Positions 8,034 to 16,846 of a stretch of DNA of 63,234 nucleotides are shown here, piece after piece. Source of the DNA: Ideonella benzenivorans (GTDB lineage: Bacteria > Pseudomonadota > Gammaproteobacteria > Burkholderiales > Burkholderiaceae_C); assembly GCF_020387415.1 (NCBI RefSeq), contig NZ_JAGWCB010000021.1:1-63234 (forward strand), written 5' to 3'. The stretch's first letter is position 1; each line of letters starts with the position of its first letter. The position numbers and the translations under genes were made by a program. A model generated the notes under the pieces. The model saw only the letters and a list, made by a program, of their open reading frames with translations, was not told the origin of the DNA and did no database searches.

Positions 8034-8481
8034 AAAAATGCTCCATGAACGGCTTACGGAAGCTCTGATGACAACCGAGGCAGCTTTGTTGTACCTTCGA
8101 AAAAGCAGAGATAACGGCTAGACCATCACCACGCTTGGCTGCGTCGCCCATAGCAGTAGCAGATTCGTGCGTCTGCCCATCGTGGCTGCGAAACTTCCCA
8201 GCATCGGTTCCGAGCCAAGCAAGAATGCGCATTTTTTCCGCGACGGGAGGCTCTGCGTGGTTGGCAATCTTCGGAGCCAACTCGACAACCACCGCCCACT
8301 CTTCCTTGGAAATTGCGCCTGTAATGGCCTGCATGTCGCGGCCTAATTTGTCCATCACACCGCGTAGTGCCATCGGCTTTGCGGGTTTTTCCGTCTGCGC
8401 GCCGACAGGGGTGGCTGATATGGTCATCACCGTGAAAAGCACGGCGGAAATGACCAGGAACGGTTTTTTAGTGCTGTTCAT
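8020..8481 (-). CDS. Periplasmic cytochrome c (c'/c556-like)
   Basis: The ATG at 8481 follows an AAGGGG ribosome-binding site and starts a signal peptide (MNSTKKPFLVISAVLFTVMT, cleavage near VGAQ), giving 153 aa. A four-helix-type body ends with CLGCH, a CxxCH heme-attachment site close to the C-terminus as in cytochrome c'/c556. Its place between the ABC ATPase and the outer-membrane channel genes is unusual and suggests a redox or metal/oxidant-related substrate for the exporter. The electron partner is unknown. Confidence 0.75.
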   Translation of the reverse strand: MNSTKKPFLVISAVLFTVMTISATPVGAQTEKPAKPMALRGVMDKLGRDMQAITGAISKEEWAVVVELAPKIANHAEPPVAEKMRILAWLGTDAGKFRSHDGQTHESATAMGDAAKRGDGLAVISAFSKVQQSCLGCHQSFRKPFMEHFYENR

Positions 8482-8525
8482 GAGACCCCTTCTTTTTTCA
8501 GCGACATCGATAACGAGTGGCGCAG

Positions 8526-9236
8526 TCATTCAAAACTGCGCCCTTCACCCGCTTCCTCGTGAGTGACGCCATCGCGGATGTGGTAAATGCGCTTGAACGT
8601 CGGGATGATTTTTTCGTCGTGCGTGACGACGATGACGGCGGTTTCAAAACGCCGAGCCATGTCGTTGAGGATGCGGATGACAGACATCGCACGCACCGAA
8701 TCCAGCGGTGCCGTTGGTTCATCAGCCAGGATCACTGGTGGTCGATTGACCAAGCCGCGAGCAATAGCCACGCGTTGCTGTTCTCCGCCTGAGAGTTGTG
8801 ACGGCATGGCCTTGGCGCGGTGCTGCACATCCAGAGCGGTGAGCAGTTCGAGCGCGCGTTTTCGCGCATCGTCATTGCCGGCACCCGCGAGCATCGGCAA
8901 GAGCGCCACGTTATCGGTGACATCGAGAAACGGGATCAGGTACGGCGCTTGAAACACGAAACCGATCTTGTCGCGGCGCAAAGCCCGCAGGTCGCGCACT
9001 TTCCATTCATCGTCGAAAATCACCTCGTTTCCCAGCACCATGCGACCGGCGGTGGGGTCAATCACGGCTCCCAGGCACTTGAGCAACGTGCTCTTGCCGG
9101 AACCGGAAGGGCCGATCAGGCCAACCACCTCGCCCGGCGCAACCTGCATGTTCACGTTCTTCAAGGCGAGAACCGCAGTGTCTCCCTCTCCGTAACGCTT
9201 GCTCAAGCCTTCGATGTGAATGCCTTTTGCCGTCAT
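8526..9236 (-). CDS. ABC transporter ATP-binding protein (DevA/MacB/LolD type)
   Basis: A 236-aa protein starting MTAKGIHIEGLSKRYGEGDT. It has Walker A GPSGSGKST, Q-loop FVFQAPYLIPFLDV, signature LSGGEQQRVAIARGLVNRP and Walker B VILADEPTAPLD; the last has Pro-Leu where Gly-Asn-Leu is usual, a small deviation. It energises the FtsX-type permease encoded immediately upstream (stop at 9239-9241). The family does not import solutes; it drives MacB/Lol-type extrusion from the periplasm or inner membrane. Confidence 0.9.
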   Translation of the reverse strand: MTAKGIHIEGLSKRYGEGDTAVLALKNVNMQVAPGEVVGLIGPSGSGKSTLLKCLGAVIDPTAGRMVLGNEVIFDDEWKVRDLRALRRDKIGFVFQAPYLIPFLDVTDNVALLPMLAGAGNDDARKRALELLTALDVQHRAKAMPSQLSGGEQQRVAIARGLVNRPPVILADEPTAPLDSVRAMSVIRILNDMARRFETAVIVVTHDEKIIPTFKRIYHIRDGVTHEEAGEGRSFE

Positions 9237-9238
9237 GT

Positions 9239-10441
9239 TCAGCCTCCAATCGCTTCGGCCGGATCGACCTTCAGTGCCATACGGATGGCGACAACGCTGG
9301 CCAGCACACAAATAACCATCACCGCGAAGAAACCCAAGATTGAATCGATGGGCATCAGCAATACGTATTTGGGAAATAAGGGTGCAGCGAAGGTAGCCGT
9401 GATCTTGCCAACGACAAAACCGATGACCCCAAGTACCAACGCCTGATGCAAGATCATTCCCGCAATGGTGCGGTTGCGTGTGCCGATGAGCTTGAGCACC
9501 GCGATTTCGCGAATTTTGTCCATGGTCAGGGTGTAGATGATGAATGCCACGATGGCGGCGCTGACCACAGCCAGAATCACCAGAAACATGGCGATTTGCT
9601 TGGCGGATGTGGCAATGAGTTTGCCTACCAAAATCTCTTCCATCTGTGCGCGGTCATAAACCGTGAGCCGCTTCCAGCGTCGTATCGGTTCGGCCACCTC
9701 CTGTGGAGAGTATTCGGGTTGGATACGAACCAGCACGGCATTCACCGAGTTGTTGCTGGTTTGTGAGGCAATCACAGCATCGAGCAGACCGGGCACGCCG
9801 GGGCGGTTGAAAACCGGATTGGCTTCGGTGCGGCGACGCTGCATCAGGATGGCATCGTTGTCTTTGAGGAATTGCGCTTCTTGCGCATCCTTGAGTGGGA
9901 TAAACACCATCGGATCGCCACTGGAGGAAACCATGCGGCGGGTCAGGCCAACGACTGTGTAATGGTTGCGGCGAATCTTCACCTCATCGCCCAGCCGAAA
10001 CCCTGTGGCGATGTCCGCTACCGCCTCATAGTGGCCACGCGTAATCTGGCGTCCCGCGACCAATTGAGGTGGCCAGCCTGATGTTCCCGGTTCGCCTGCC
10101 GCGATGCCCACGACCATGGCACGAACATCTTTTTCACCTCTTCCGACCTGCATGGTCAGGTAGGTCACATTGGCGGCCTCTGCCACGCCCGGCAGAGTGC
10201 GGATGCTGCGCCACAGGTCATCAGGGATGCTGGAAGACTCGGCATAAGGGCCCAGGGTGTCTTTCTGTACCACCCACAAGTTGGCACCACTGTTGTCCAG
10301 CAACACCTTACCGTCATCGACCATGCCGCGATACACACCCGCCATGGTCAGCGTGACGCCAATCAACAGGCCCAAGCCAATGCCCGTAAAGATGAATTTA
10401 CCCCAGGCATGAAGGATGTCGCGTCCGGCCAGGCTGATCAC
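9239..10441 (-). CDS. ABC transporter permease, FtsX/DevC family
   Basis: A 400-aa protein with an N-terminal TM (FIFTGIGLGLLIGVTLTMAG), a large periplasmic domain (residues about 45-270) and three C-terminal TMs (MFLVILAVVSAAIVAFIIYT, an LGVIGFVVG segment, LGFFAVMVICVLASVVAIRM). This is the MacB/DevC topology. Its start overlaps the stop of the adaptor gene (ATGA at 10438-10441) and it is directly followed by its ATPase. The complex probably exports a lipophilic compound, glycolipid or toxic small molecule through NodT. Confidence 0.88.
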   Translation of the reverse strand: MISLAGRDILHAWGKFIFTGIGLGLLIGVTLTMAGVYRGMVDDGKVLLDNSGANLWVVQKDTLGPYAESSSIPDDLWRSIRTLPGVAEAANVTYLTMQVGRGEKDVRAMVVGIAAGEPGTSGWPPQLVAGRQITRGHYEAVADIATGFRLGDEVKIRRNHYTVVGLTRRMVSSSGDPMVFIPLKDAQEAQFLKDNDAILMQRRRTEANPVFNRPGVPGLLDAVIASQTSNNSVNAVLVRIQPEYSPQEVAEPIRRWKRLTVYDRAQMEEILVGKLIATSAKQIAMFLVILAVVSAAIVAFIIYTLTMDKIREIAVLKLIGTRNRTIAGMILHQALVLGVIGFVVGKITATFAAPLFPKYVLLMPIDSILGFFAVMVICVLASVVAIRMALKVDPAEAIGG

Positions 10442-11589
10442 GGTGAGACTCCTGGCAGACGATCGACGATGTTAATCCGACTCTTGGCGCTGAGTGTCTT
10501 TTCGCTGTAGAGCACGACCTGATCGCCAACGCTCAAGCCCTCAACTACCTGAACCAGGCCATCAAGACTGGAGCGGCCCAGCACGACCGGAGTGAAAGTC
10601 AAACCTCCTTCAACCAGCTTCCATACACCGCGTTTTCCATCGACTGTCCGAATTGCGGCATTGGAGATGGTCGGCGCGGCAGGCAATTCGCCCAGTTGCA
10701 CAGTCACCTCCGCCAACTCACCCAATGGTGGAAGTGGTACTGGAGGCGCGTTGAAAACGATTTTTGCCAGGGTTTCCTCAGTCACGGCATCGGCGCGAGG
10801 CTCGATGCGCAATACGTGTCCCGCCACAGCCTGAGATCGCCGTGATCTCAGAACAATCTTGGCTGGAAGCCCTGTAGCCAGTCCCTCGGCACTGATTTGA
10901 TCAAAGCGTGTATCAACCCACAGGCTTGCGGTGTCAATTACTTCGATTACCGCTTGCCCCGCCACCACCGTGGTGCCAGGGTCTGAATCGCGTGCTGCGA
11001 CCAGTCCGGCAACCGGTGCCACTAACCTCAAGTTTCCGCGTTGAGCGCGGAGCGCTTCCAACTCTGCGCGCAGACGCGCGATATCTTCTCGCGAGGCGAC
11101 CAATGCCGCGCTCGCCACAGCCAGTTCTTGCCGTTTGGTGACTACCGTTTCTTCGCTGGTGCCACGCACCGATAAAAGCTGCTCATAGCGTGTGGCCTGT
11201 GTCTGCGCGAAAGTTTCTTTGGCAGCAGCCTGTCGAAGTGCAGCTTCGGAACTCTTGATTGCAGCCTGCTGAGCGCTGATGCGATCGTCCAGGTCCACCG
11301 CATCCATTTCACCGAGCACTTGCCCTGCTTTAACGGTATCGCCGACATGCACATCCAAGCGTTTGACGCGCCCGGCAACGGTGGGGCCGATTTTGTAAGT
11401 AAAGCGCGCTTGCACTGTCCCTATACCAGCTAATGCTGGGGCAACGGAGCGGGACTCTACCGTGCTGACAGTAGCTGCAACAGGAGCCAATGGCCCTGAA
11501 CGCAAAGCAACATAGATGAAAAGCAGTAGAAGTGGAATGATGACGGCGACCAGGGCCAATGTGCGGCGTTGTAGACGTGGAAATTTCAT
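10438..11589 (-). CDS. Periplasmic adaptor (membrane fusion protein, HlyD/DevB type)
   Basis: A 383-aa protein with an N-terminal membrane anchor (LALVAVIIPLLLLFIYVAL). A split biotinyl-lipoyl domain flanks a coiled-coil hairpin (AAIKSSEAALRQAAAKETFAQTQ ... ASREDIARLRAELEALRAQR, shortened), and beta-barrel segments follow (TVVAGQAVIEVIDTASLWVD). It bridges the FtsX permease and the NodT channel. The start overlaps the TetR stop (11586-11589), so regulator and pump are one transcript. Confidence 0.88.
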   Translation of the reverse strand: MKFPRLQRRTLALVAVIIPLLLLFIYVALRSGPLAPVAATVSTVESRSVAPALAGIGTVQARFTYKIGPTVAGRVKRLDVHVGDTVKAGQVLGEMDAVDLDDRISAQQAAIKSSEAALRQAAAKETFAQTQATRYEQLLSVRGTSEETVVTKRQELAVASAALVASREDIARLRAELEALRAQRGNLRLVAPVAGLVAARDSDPGTTVVAGQAVIEVIDTASLWVDTRFDQISAEGLATGLPAKIVLRSRRSQAVAGHVLRIEPRADAVTEETLAKIVFNAPPVPLPPLGELAEVTVQLGELPAAPTISNAAIRTVDGKRGVWKLVEGGLTFTPVVLGRSSLDGLVQVVEGLSVGDQVVLYSEKTLSAKSRINIVDRLPGVSP

Positions 11590-12200
11590 GACGCACTCCC
11601 AATGCCACGACGATAGATTGCAAAAACACCAGAGGCATCGCGACGGATGCGAGCGGCGTCACCCGCGATGAGCGACTGCATCACCAAGCCCTGGATGGAG
11701 CCGATGAACGATACCGAGGCAGCCTCGATATCGAGGCTGGCATTAAGCTCGCCTATCGCCTTGCCCCTCTCCAGCAGATGGCGCAAGCGTTCTCCGTACC
11801 GCTGAATCAAGGTCTGAACCATCCTTTTAGGGAGTGTTTCTCCGGGCCGCTGCAACTCTCCGAAGAGCATCCGTGGCACGCCTGGATGCTCGGAAACGAA
11901 GTCGATATGAGCCATGAAGACCGCTTCCAGCGCGGCAAGAGGAGAAGTGATGTTCTGGGCCGCCTTGTCTACTCGGGAAAGAAGACGCTCAGCTACCCAC
12001 GTCATCACTGCTTCGAGAATGGCATCCTTGGTGGGGAAATGCCGGAACAGCGCGCCTTGGGTCAGGCCCATGCGCTGCGCGATCGCCGTGGTGGTGATGT
12101 CGCTGGGATTCTGCTCAGCCGCCAGGTTGATCACCGCCTCTACGGTGGCCGCTCGCCGTTCATCAGCCGGAAGGTGCTTAGGGTGTTCGCTCATCGCCAA
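11586..12200 (-). CDS. TetR-family transcriptional regulator of the efflux operon
   Basis: A 204-aa protein. The N-terminal HTH reads ITTTAIAQRMGLTQGALFRHFPTKDAILEAV, the canonical TetR helix pattern; the C-terminus is the ligand-binding helical bundle. It is the first gene of the operon and overlaps the adaptor start, which implies autoregulation together with the pump. The 100 bp upstream contain an AT-rich TAAGTTATTACTATCTTATC (12211-12230), the likely promoter/operator. The inducer is unknown. Confidence 0.88.
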   Translation of the reverse strand: MAMSEHPKHLPADERRAATVEAVINLAAEQNPSDITTTAIAQRMGLTQGALFRHFPTKDAILEAVMTWVAERLLSRVDKAAQNITSPLAALEAVFMAHIDFVSEHPGVPRMLFGELQRPGETLPKRMVQTLIQRYGERLRHLLERGKAIGELNASLDIEAASVSFIGSIQGLVMQSLIAGDAARIRRDASGVFAIYRRGIGSAS

Positions 12201-12301
12201 TCCAAAAGAAAGTAAGTTATTACTATCTTATCAGGTTGTGCGATGAGAGCAAGGCCCTATCTGACAGCACCTGTTGGCGCCGACTGAAACTTGACCCCAC
12301 C

Positions 12302-13900
12302 GGGGGTGCGGACAAAAACTTGGACTGGTTATGCAGCCAGACCGAGGCTCCTGCGGTGCTCGGCGGGGCTGCGGAAGCCAAGTGAGCTCTTGATGCGAAC
12401 CTCGTTGTACCAGCGAATGTACGCGTCCAGCGCAACAACGAAGTCATCGATGGTCGTTGTGAGCCAGTCTCGTGCGAAGAACATCTCGGTCTTCAGCCGG
12501 CCGAAGAATCCCTCGCAGGCAGCGTTGTCGGGCGAGCATCCCTTGCGCGACATCGAGCGGACCAGTTTCGCCTCCGAGATTCTCGTCAGCCAGCCTGGCC
12601 AGCGATAGTGCCCGCCGCGGTCGGAGTGGACCATCGGCCGTTCACCGCTGGCCGCGACCTTGTCGATGGCGGCATCCAGCATCGTGTTGACCAACTCAGC
12701 GTTCGGTCTCGTGCCGATGGACCAGCTGACGACCATGCCGTCGAAGCAGTCGATCATTGGCGACAGGTAGACCTTGCCCGCCGGAATCTGGAACTCCGTG
12801 ATGTCGGTCAGCCACTTCTCGTTCGGAGCATCGGCGCTGAAGTCGCGGTTCAGCAGATTCTCCGGCGCCGGACTGATCTCGCCCATGTACGAACCGTATC
12901 GGCGCCGTTTGCTCGTCGCAGCGACCAGGCCCTCCTGCTTCATCAGGCGGCGAACGATCTTCTCGGAGATGCTCACGGATCGATCGCTCAGCGAGGCGTG
13001 GAGCCGCCGGTAGCCGTAGCAGCGGTAGTTGCGCTCGAAGATGTCGGTCATGGCCTGGCGCACGTCGGCGTACTTGTCGGCCATCCCCAGCCGGGCCCGA
13101 TGGTAAAAGTAGGAACTGCGCGGCAGGTCCAGCTCGCAGAGCAGTTCGGTCAGCGTGTATGTCGATCTCAGGGCATCAACCAGCTGCGTCTTCTCTCGAT
13201 TCGTCAGCTCTTGCCGGTCGATGCCCAGTTCTTTTTTTAAGAGCTCATTCGCCTTCTTCAGCAGGTCCTTCTCCAATTGAAGGCGCCTGATGTCTTGTCG
13301 TAGCGCCTCGACCTGGTGTTCCAGTTCGGCTCGATCAGAGGTTGTCGGTGCGTCTTGTTGGCGCTTCATGGGTACGGGTGCATCTGGGCCAAGCAGCTGA
13401 TTCTTCCACTTGTACAGCGAGCCCCGGGACACGCCAACATCGTCGGCCACAGCCTGCGCGCTCGCCGGGCGCATGCAAAGGGCGATGACCGCGGACTGCT
13501 TGGCCTCGGGCGCAAGTTCCGGGATCTGACCAGAGACCTGAGTAAGTGCCTGCGGATAGACCTGCCCGAGCCACGCAGACAACAGATCCCGCGAGGGATA
13601 GCCCAGTGCCTTGATCGTCGAAGCGATACAGCGGCCGTGCTCCAGGTAGTGCTCGACGGCACGATCCTTTTGCGCCTGCGAGTACCTCGGCGGACGAGCG
13701 TAGCCGGCGGGCAAGTGGCCGCGCTCCTCGTACTCGCGGTACCAGCCCTTCAAGGCGTTCTCGGTCGGGTAGCCGAGCTGGCGAATCGTCGGACCGACGC
13801 GCTTGCCCAGCTTGATGTAGAGCTTGACGGCTCGAAGCCGATCTTCGTATGAGTACATGAACTACCCCTCCAGGTAGTCCAAGAAATCGTCCGCACCCCC
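12302..13900 (-). mobile_element. IS3-family element (IS150-like) between the efflux and SOS operons
   Basis: The terminal repeats read GGGGGTGCGGACAAAAACTT (from 12302) and, on the complement ending at 13900, GGGGGTGCGGACGATTTCTT, both continuing GGACT. A single 509-aa transposase lies inside. No clear target duplication is visible (ACC on one side, CTC on the other). Ends of related copies survive at 5238-5322 and 33310-33382. Confidence 0.85.
12329..13858 (-). CDS. IS3-family transposase, single-frame OrfAB
   Basis: A 509-aa protein. Two N-terminal helix-turn-helix units (residues 1-90), a third HTH (SAQAVADDVGVSRGSLYKWK), a coiled coil, then HTH_21 and an rve catalytic domain with D in WLTDITEF, D in VHSDRGGHY and E in NAACEGFFGRLKTE. 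A run of A residues (TTAAAAAAAG on the coding strand, encoding LLKKEL) sits where related elements frameshift, but here OrfA and OrfB are fused in one frame. All catalytic residues are present, so it looks active. Confidence 0.92.
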   Translation of the reverse strand: MYSYEDRLRAVKLYIKLGKRVGPTIRQLGYPTENALKGWYREYEERGHLPAGYARPPRYSQAQKDRAVEHYLEHGRCIASTIKALGYPSRDLLSAWLGQVYPQALTQVSGQIPELAPEAKQSAVIALCMRPASAQAVADDVGVSRGSLYKWKNQLLGPDAPVPMKRQQDAPTTSDRAELEHQVEALRQDIRRLQLEKDLLKKANELLKKELGIDRQELTNREKTQLVDALRSTYTLTELLCELDLPRSSYFYHRARLGMADKYADVRQAMTDIFERNYRCYGYRRLHASLSDRSVSISEKIVRRLMKQEGLVAATSKRRRYGSYMGEISPAPENLLNRDFSADAPNEKWLTDITEFQIPAGKVYLSPMIDCFDGMVVSWSIGTRPNAELVNTMLDAAIDKVAASGERPMVHSDRGGHYRWPGWLTRISEAKLVRSMSRKGCSPDNAACEGFFGRLKTEMFFARDWLTTTIDDFVVALDAYIRWYNEVRIKSSLGFRSPAEHRRSLGLAA

Positions 13901-13986
13901 CTCGCTCGGATTTCGGCGGAATAGCACATGGCTCCAGTTTCTCTCATCCTCTAGTCGCAGAGCCAGGCTCTTCCCTAGTCGACGAC

Positions 13987-14292
13987 CTAAGGAGTTCCAC
14001 CACCGGCCTGGCTGACGCGATTCATCCGACGGCACATCGCCCACTCGGTCTTGTCCTTGCGAACGCCGTCCTCGACGGTTTGCCACTGCATGTTTTTGGG
14101 GTCATCAGGTCCCCCCGCGCACAGTGGCGTTATGTGGTCCACGACCCAGCCCGGGCATGCCCCGCGGGCCTTACCCGTCGAAGGGCATGGGTGCTCGCGC
14201 ACGAACGCTGCCCGAGCGGCAGATGACCTTGGCGCCGCTGGAACCGACGCTGCTGCGAAGACCATCAGCAACAGGAGCGCGCTTCGAACCAT
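13987..14292 (-). CDS. Exported HNH endonuclease-like protein
   Basis: A 101-aa protein with a signal peptide (MVRSALLLLMVFAAASVPAA) and a small HNH fold: CPSTGKARGACPGWVVDHI, then PLCAGGPDDPKNMQWQ and KDKTEW. D-H-I with N in KNMQWQ fits the beta-beta-alpha-metal site. It begins 2 nt after the umuC stop and so is the last gene of the umuD operon. Periplasmic or secreted HNH proteins of this type are common in Burkholderiales but poorly studied; placement under an SOS promoter is notable. Confidence 0.72.
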   Translation of the reverse strand: MVRSALLLLMVFAAASVPAAPRSSAARAAFVREHPCPSTGKARGACPGWVVDHITPLCAGGPDDPKNMQWQTVEDGVRKDKTEWAMCRRMNRVSQAGGGTP

Positions 14293-14294
14293 CT

Positions 14295-15629
14295 TTACGC
14301 CCTCGCGATTGGCATCTCAGCCCACGACGTCGTGTACCTCGGCGTCCGCCGTTCCTGCTTCATTGCCCATGTCCGCTCAGCGGCTCGAGCTGCAGTGCCG
14401 GCGCTGGCTATGCTGATGGCGCCACGACCGTATCTCTCATTCACACGGTCCATCGCCGACATCAGGCGTGCGCGCTCGTCGCGCTCTTTGACAGGCCGGC
14501 CTTGTGGGTCGAGCCCGCCAACAAGGTCAAGCTCATGCTGCACAACGGTCGCAGCCTGCAGGTCGACCAGCATGACCCCGGCCTTTGCGAACTTGTAGCC
14601 GGCCTTGTAGAGTGCCTTTAGGCCAGATACCGCGGATGTGACGATGAGGCCGGTGTTGGCCGTCGGCCTCCGCAATGGCACGGTGACGGTGCGGCTGTAT
14701 TGCCGGTCGCGCTGGCGGAATGGACTGGTCATGACGAAGATCATCACGGCTCCGGCGACGCTCGACTAATTGCGTAGCTTCTCGGCGCCCCGGGCCGCGA
14801 ACGTGGAAATCGCTTCGGTCAAGTCTTCGAGCGTGCACACGGGGGCACCGAACGAGCGCGAGCACATGATTTGCCGCTTCGCCGACGGTGCGTCCTCGAG
14901 CTCGATGCACGGAGTACCTCGGAGCTCTAGCACCGTGCGTTCGAGCACAACGCTGAAACGCTGACGAAGCGTGGCCAGGTCGAACGCCCTCAGTGCCTGG
15001 ACCGTCGTCACGCCGGCATCCGCGAGCTGCCTACCGATGCGCGGACCTATGCCCCACACCTCCCCCACATCGGTTGCCGCCAGCAGCTCGTCCAACCCCT
15101 CCTCTGCCAGCTCGCCCAAATTGCAGACCTGCGCCAGTCGCGCAGGGTAGGAGCCTGGCTTGCGCTTTGCAGACTTTGCGATGTGGTTGGCGAGTTTCGC
15201 CAACGTTTTGGTTGGCCCAATGCCGACGCAGCATGGGATGCCCGTGACCTGCAGAACCTCATCCCGCACGCGCCGGCCGATGTCGCTGAGGTCACCTCGG
15301 ATTCCAGCAAAGTCCAGGAAGCACTCGTCGATTGAGTAGATCTCCTGGCGTGGCGCGTAGCGACCGATGACCTGCATCATGCGGTCAGACATGTCGCCAT
15401 AGAGTTCGAAGTTTGCAGACAGCGCGACCAGGCCGGCCTCCTGTTCGAGGTGTCGGATTTCAAACCACGGTTGTGCCATCTTCACCCCGAGGGCTTTGGC
15501 CTCGTTGGACCTGGCGATGGCGCAGCCGTCGTTGTTGCTCAGGACGACGACTGGCCTGCCCACGAGGGCGGGCCGGAAGACCCGCTCGCACGAGACGTAG
15601 AAGTTGTTGCCATCGACCAGGGCCAGCAT
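14295..15629 (-). pseudogene. umuC: UmuC (DNA polymerase V catalytic subunit) with in-frame amber codon
   Basis: The frame starts MLALVDGNNFYVSCERVFRP and carries the Y-family active-site residues (D6; SIDECFLDF). After KLRN it meets TAG at 14768-14766, then continues in the same frame (SSVAGAVMIFVMTSPFRQRD) through the polymerase-associated domain and the C-terminal KQERRTPRYTTSWAEMP. Total 445 codons, the normal UmuC length. Homologues have Q at this place, so a CAG to TAG change is likely. Without suppression the product is a 287-aa fragment lacking most of the little finger and the C-terminus. It is fourth in the SOS operon, 2 nt from both neighbours. Confidence 0.88.
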
Positions 15630-15631
15630 GC

Positions 15632-16267
15632 TCAGCTGCCGTTGTGTCGAGCTGGCATGCAGTCTTGGTAGCCCGCGCAGACGACATTGATGTCGCCTTG
15701 TCGCTTCGACCGCTGGCCAACGATAACCATCAGAGCGCTGGAGATGGCAGCCAGGCCATTCGACATCTTGAGCGCTGTGACGAGTTCGTGCACCGCGTTG
15801 CCATCGACTCTCCGCAGCGGGTGGATGCCGGCATGGATGTACGAATTGAGGACGTCCCAGGAGCTTGTACGGAACTCGCGCAATGACCGTTTCAGGTCAT
15901 CGGGTGCCTGAGATTTCTCAATGGCGGTGAGCAGCTCCGCGGCCAGGCCGAGGCTCTTTGCAGCCTTCAGAGTGCCCGGCGTCAGCGGCGCAGCCAGGGC
16001 AGCAATGTCGGAAGCATCGGCCGCGAAGAGCGCCCACACCGCACGCAGTACCGCCTCGTACTGCATTCGCAGCAAGCCGATGGCAGAGGCGCCGAGGTCG
16101 GCTTCAAGGGTCAGGCGAAGTGCGGTTGAGTGTTGGTGGGAGAGCAGCAAGGCATCCATCGTGACGGTCGCGCGCTCCGCCGCGGGCACGGCGTCCAGGT
16201 CTCCGACGGCCTCAGCCAGCGCCTCGTGTAGCGCGTCGCTGCGCTCTAGCAAGATGTCCAGCTCCAT
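15632..16267 (-). CDS. Hypothetical helical protein within the umu operon (DUF6988/DUF5677-like)
   Basis: A 211-aa, mostly alpha-helical, Ala/Leu-rich protein (LLLSHQHSTALRLTLEADLG, LLRMQYEAVLRAVWALFAA, SSWDVLNSYIHAGIHPLRR). The pattern 'LLRxQYEAxxRAxW ... YIHxGxHPLRR' recurs in uncharacterised bacterial proteins of the DUF5677/DUF6988 kind, often near defence loci. It is wedged between the HD hydrolase (10 nt) and umuC (2 nt), so it should be SOS-induced. No catalytic motif is evident; the paired His residues could bind metal. Confidence 0.6.
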   Translation of the reverse strand: MELDILLERSDALHEALAEAVGDLDAVPAAERATVTMDALLLSHQHSTALRLTLEADLGASAIGLLRMQYEAVLRAVWALFAADASDIAALAAPLTPGTLKAAKSLGLAAELLTAIEKSQAPDDLKRSLREFRTSSWDVLNSYIHAGIHPLRRVDGNAVHELVTALKMSNGLAAISSALMVIVGQRSKRQGDINVVCAGYQDCMPARHNGS

Positions 16268-16277
16268 TTCAGCCTAA

Positions 16278-16820
16278 TCAGCTTTCCGGTCGAGCCGCGT
16301 AGGCCTCAGCGAACGCCTTGAGCATGGCATCGTTCACCTGCGGCAGACCGTCGACGACCCGCTTCGCCCAGTCGAAATAATCCTGGCGTCGAGTTAACGA
16401 CCAGTCGGCCGGTGGCGTGGCAGCAATGTCTCGGAGGTTGCAGGTCTTGTCCGCGAGCTTCACAAGCGCAGCGCCTGTGCTCTTGTGCGGTGCGTGCTCG
16501 ACCTGCAGTTCTTTGCGCCGCTGTTTCGGTAGCGCTTTGTCGTCTGTGACCTCGATGACGATATCGGTCACCGCCTCTCCGAAGCGGGCGCGGAGTTCAG
16601 CCTCAGTGGTGTCTGTGTCCTCGATGGTGTCGTGCAGGATGGCCGCCTGGAGCACCACGACGTCGTCGACGCCACCTGTCGTTGCCAGCAAGTGGGCCAG
16701 AGCGATGGGGTGGTTGATGTACGGCGAGGCCTCGGCGTCCTTGCGGCGCTGATTTCGATGGCGCTCGGCCGCGAACATCACGGCGTCGAGCAATGCTGGT
16801 GCGATGCGTTGTTGATTCAT
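16278..16820 (-). CDS. MESH1-like (p)ppGpp hydrolase (small alarmone hydrolase)
   Basis: A 180-aa HD-domain protein, the length of metazoan MESH1. It shows the family hallmarks: RRKDAEASPYINHPIALAHLL, LQAAILHDTIEDTDTT (HD..ED), EVTDDKALPKQRRK, and ALVKLADKTCNLRDI. MESH1/SAH enzymes remove the 3' pyrophosphate of ppGpp (MESH1 also dephosphorylates NADPH), using Mn2+. No synthetase domain is present. It lies 26 nt after umuD in an SOS-controlled operon, which would link DNA damage to alarmone turnover. Family assignment is strong; physiological role is inferred. Confidence 0.85.
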   Translation of the reverse strand: MNQQRIAPALLDAVMFAAERHRNQRRKDAEASPYINHPIALAHLLATTGGVDDVVVLQAAILHDTIEDTDTTEAELRARFGEAVTDIVIEVTDDKALPKQRRKELQVEHAPHKSTGAALVKLADKTCNLRDIAATPPADWSLTRRQDYFDWAKRVVDGLPQVNDAMLKAFAEAYAARPES

Positions 16821-16846
16821 TCGACTCTCCCTCAGGTTGCCCCGCG

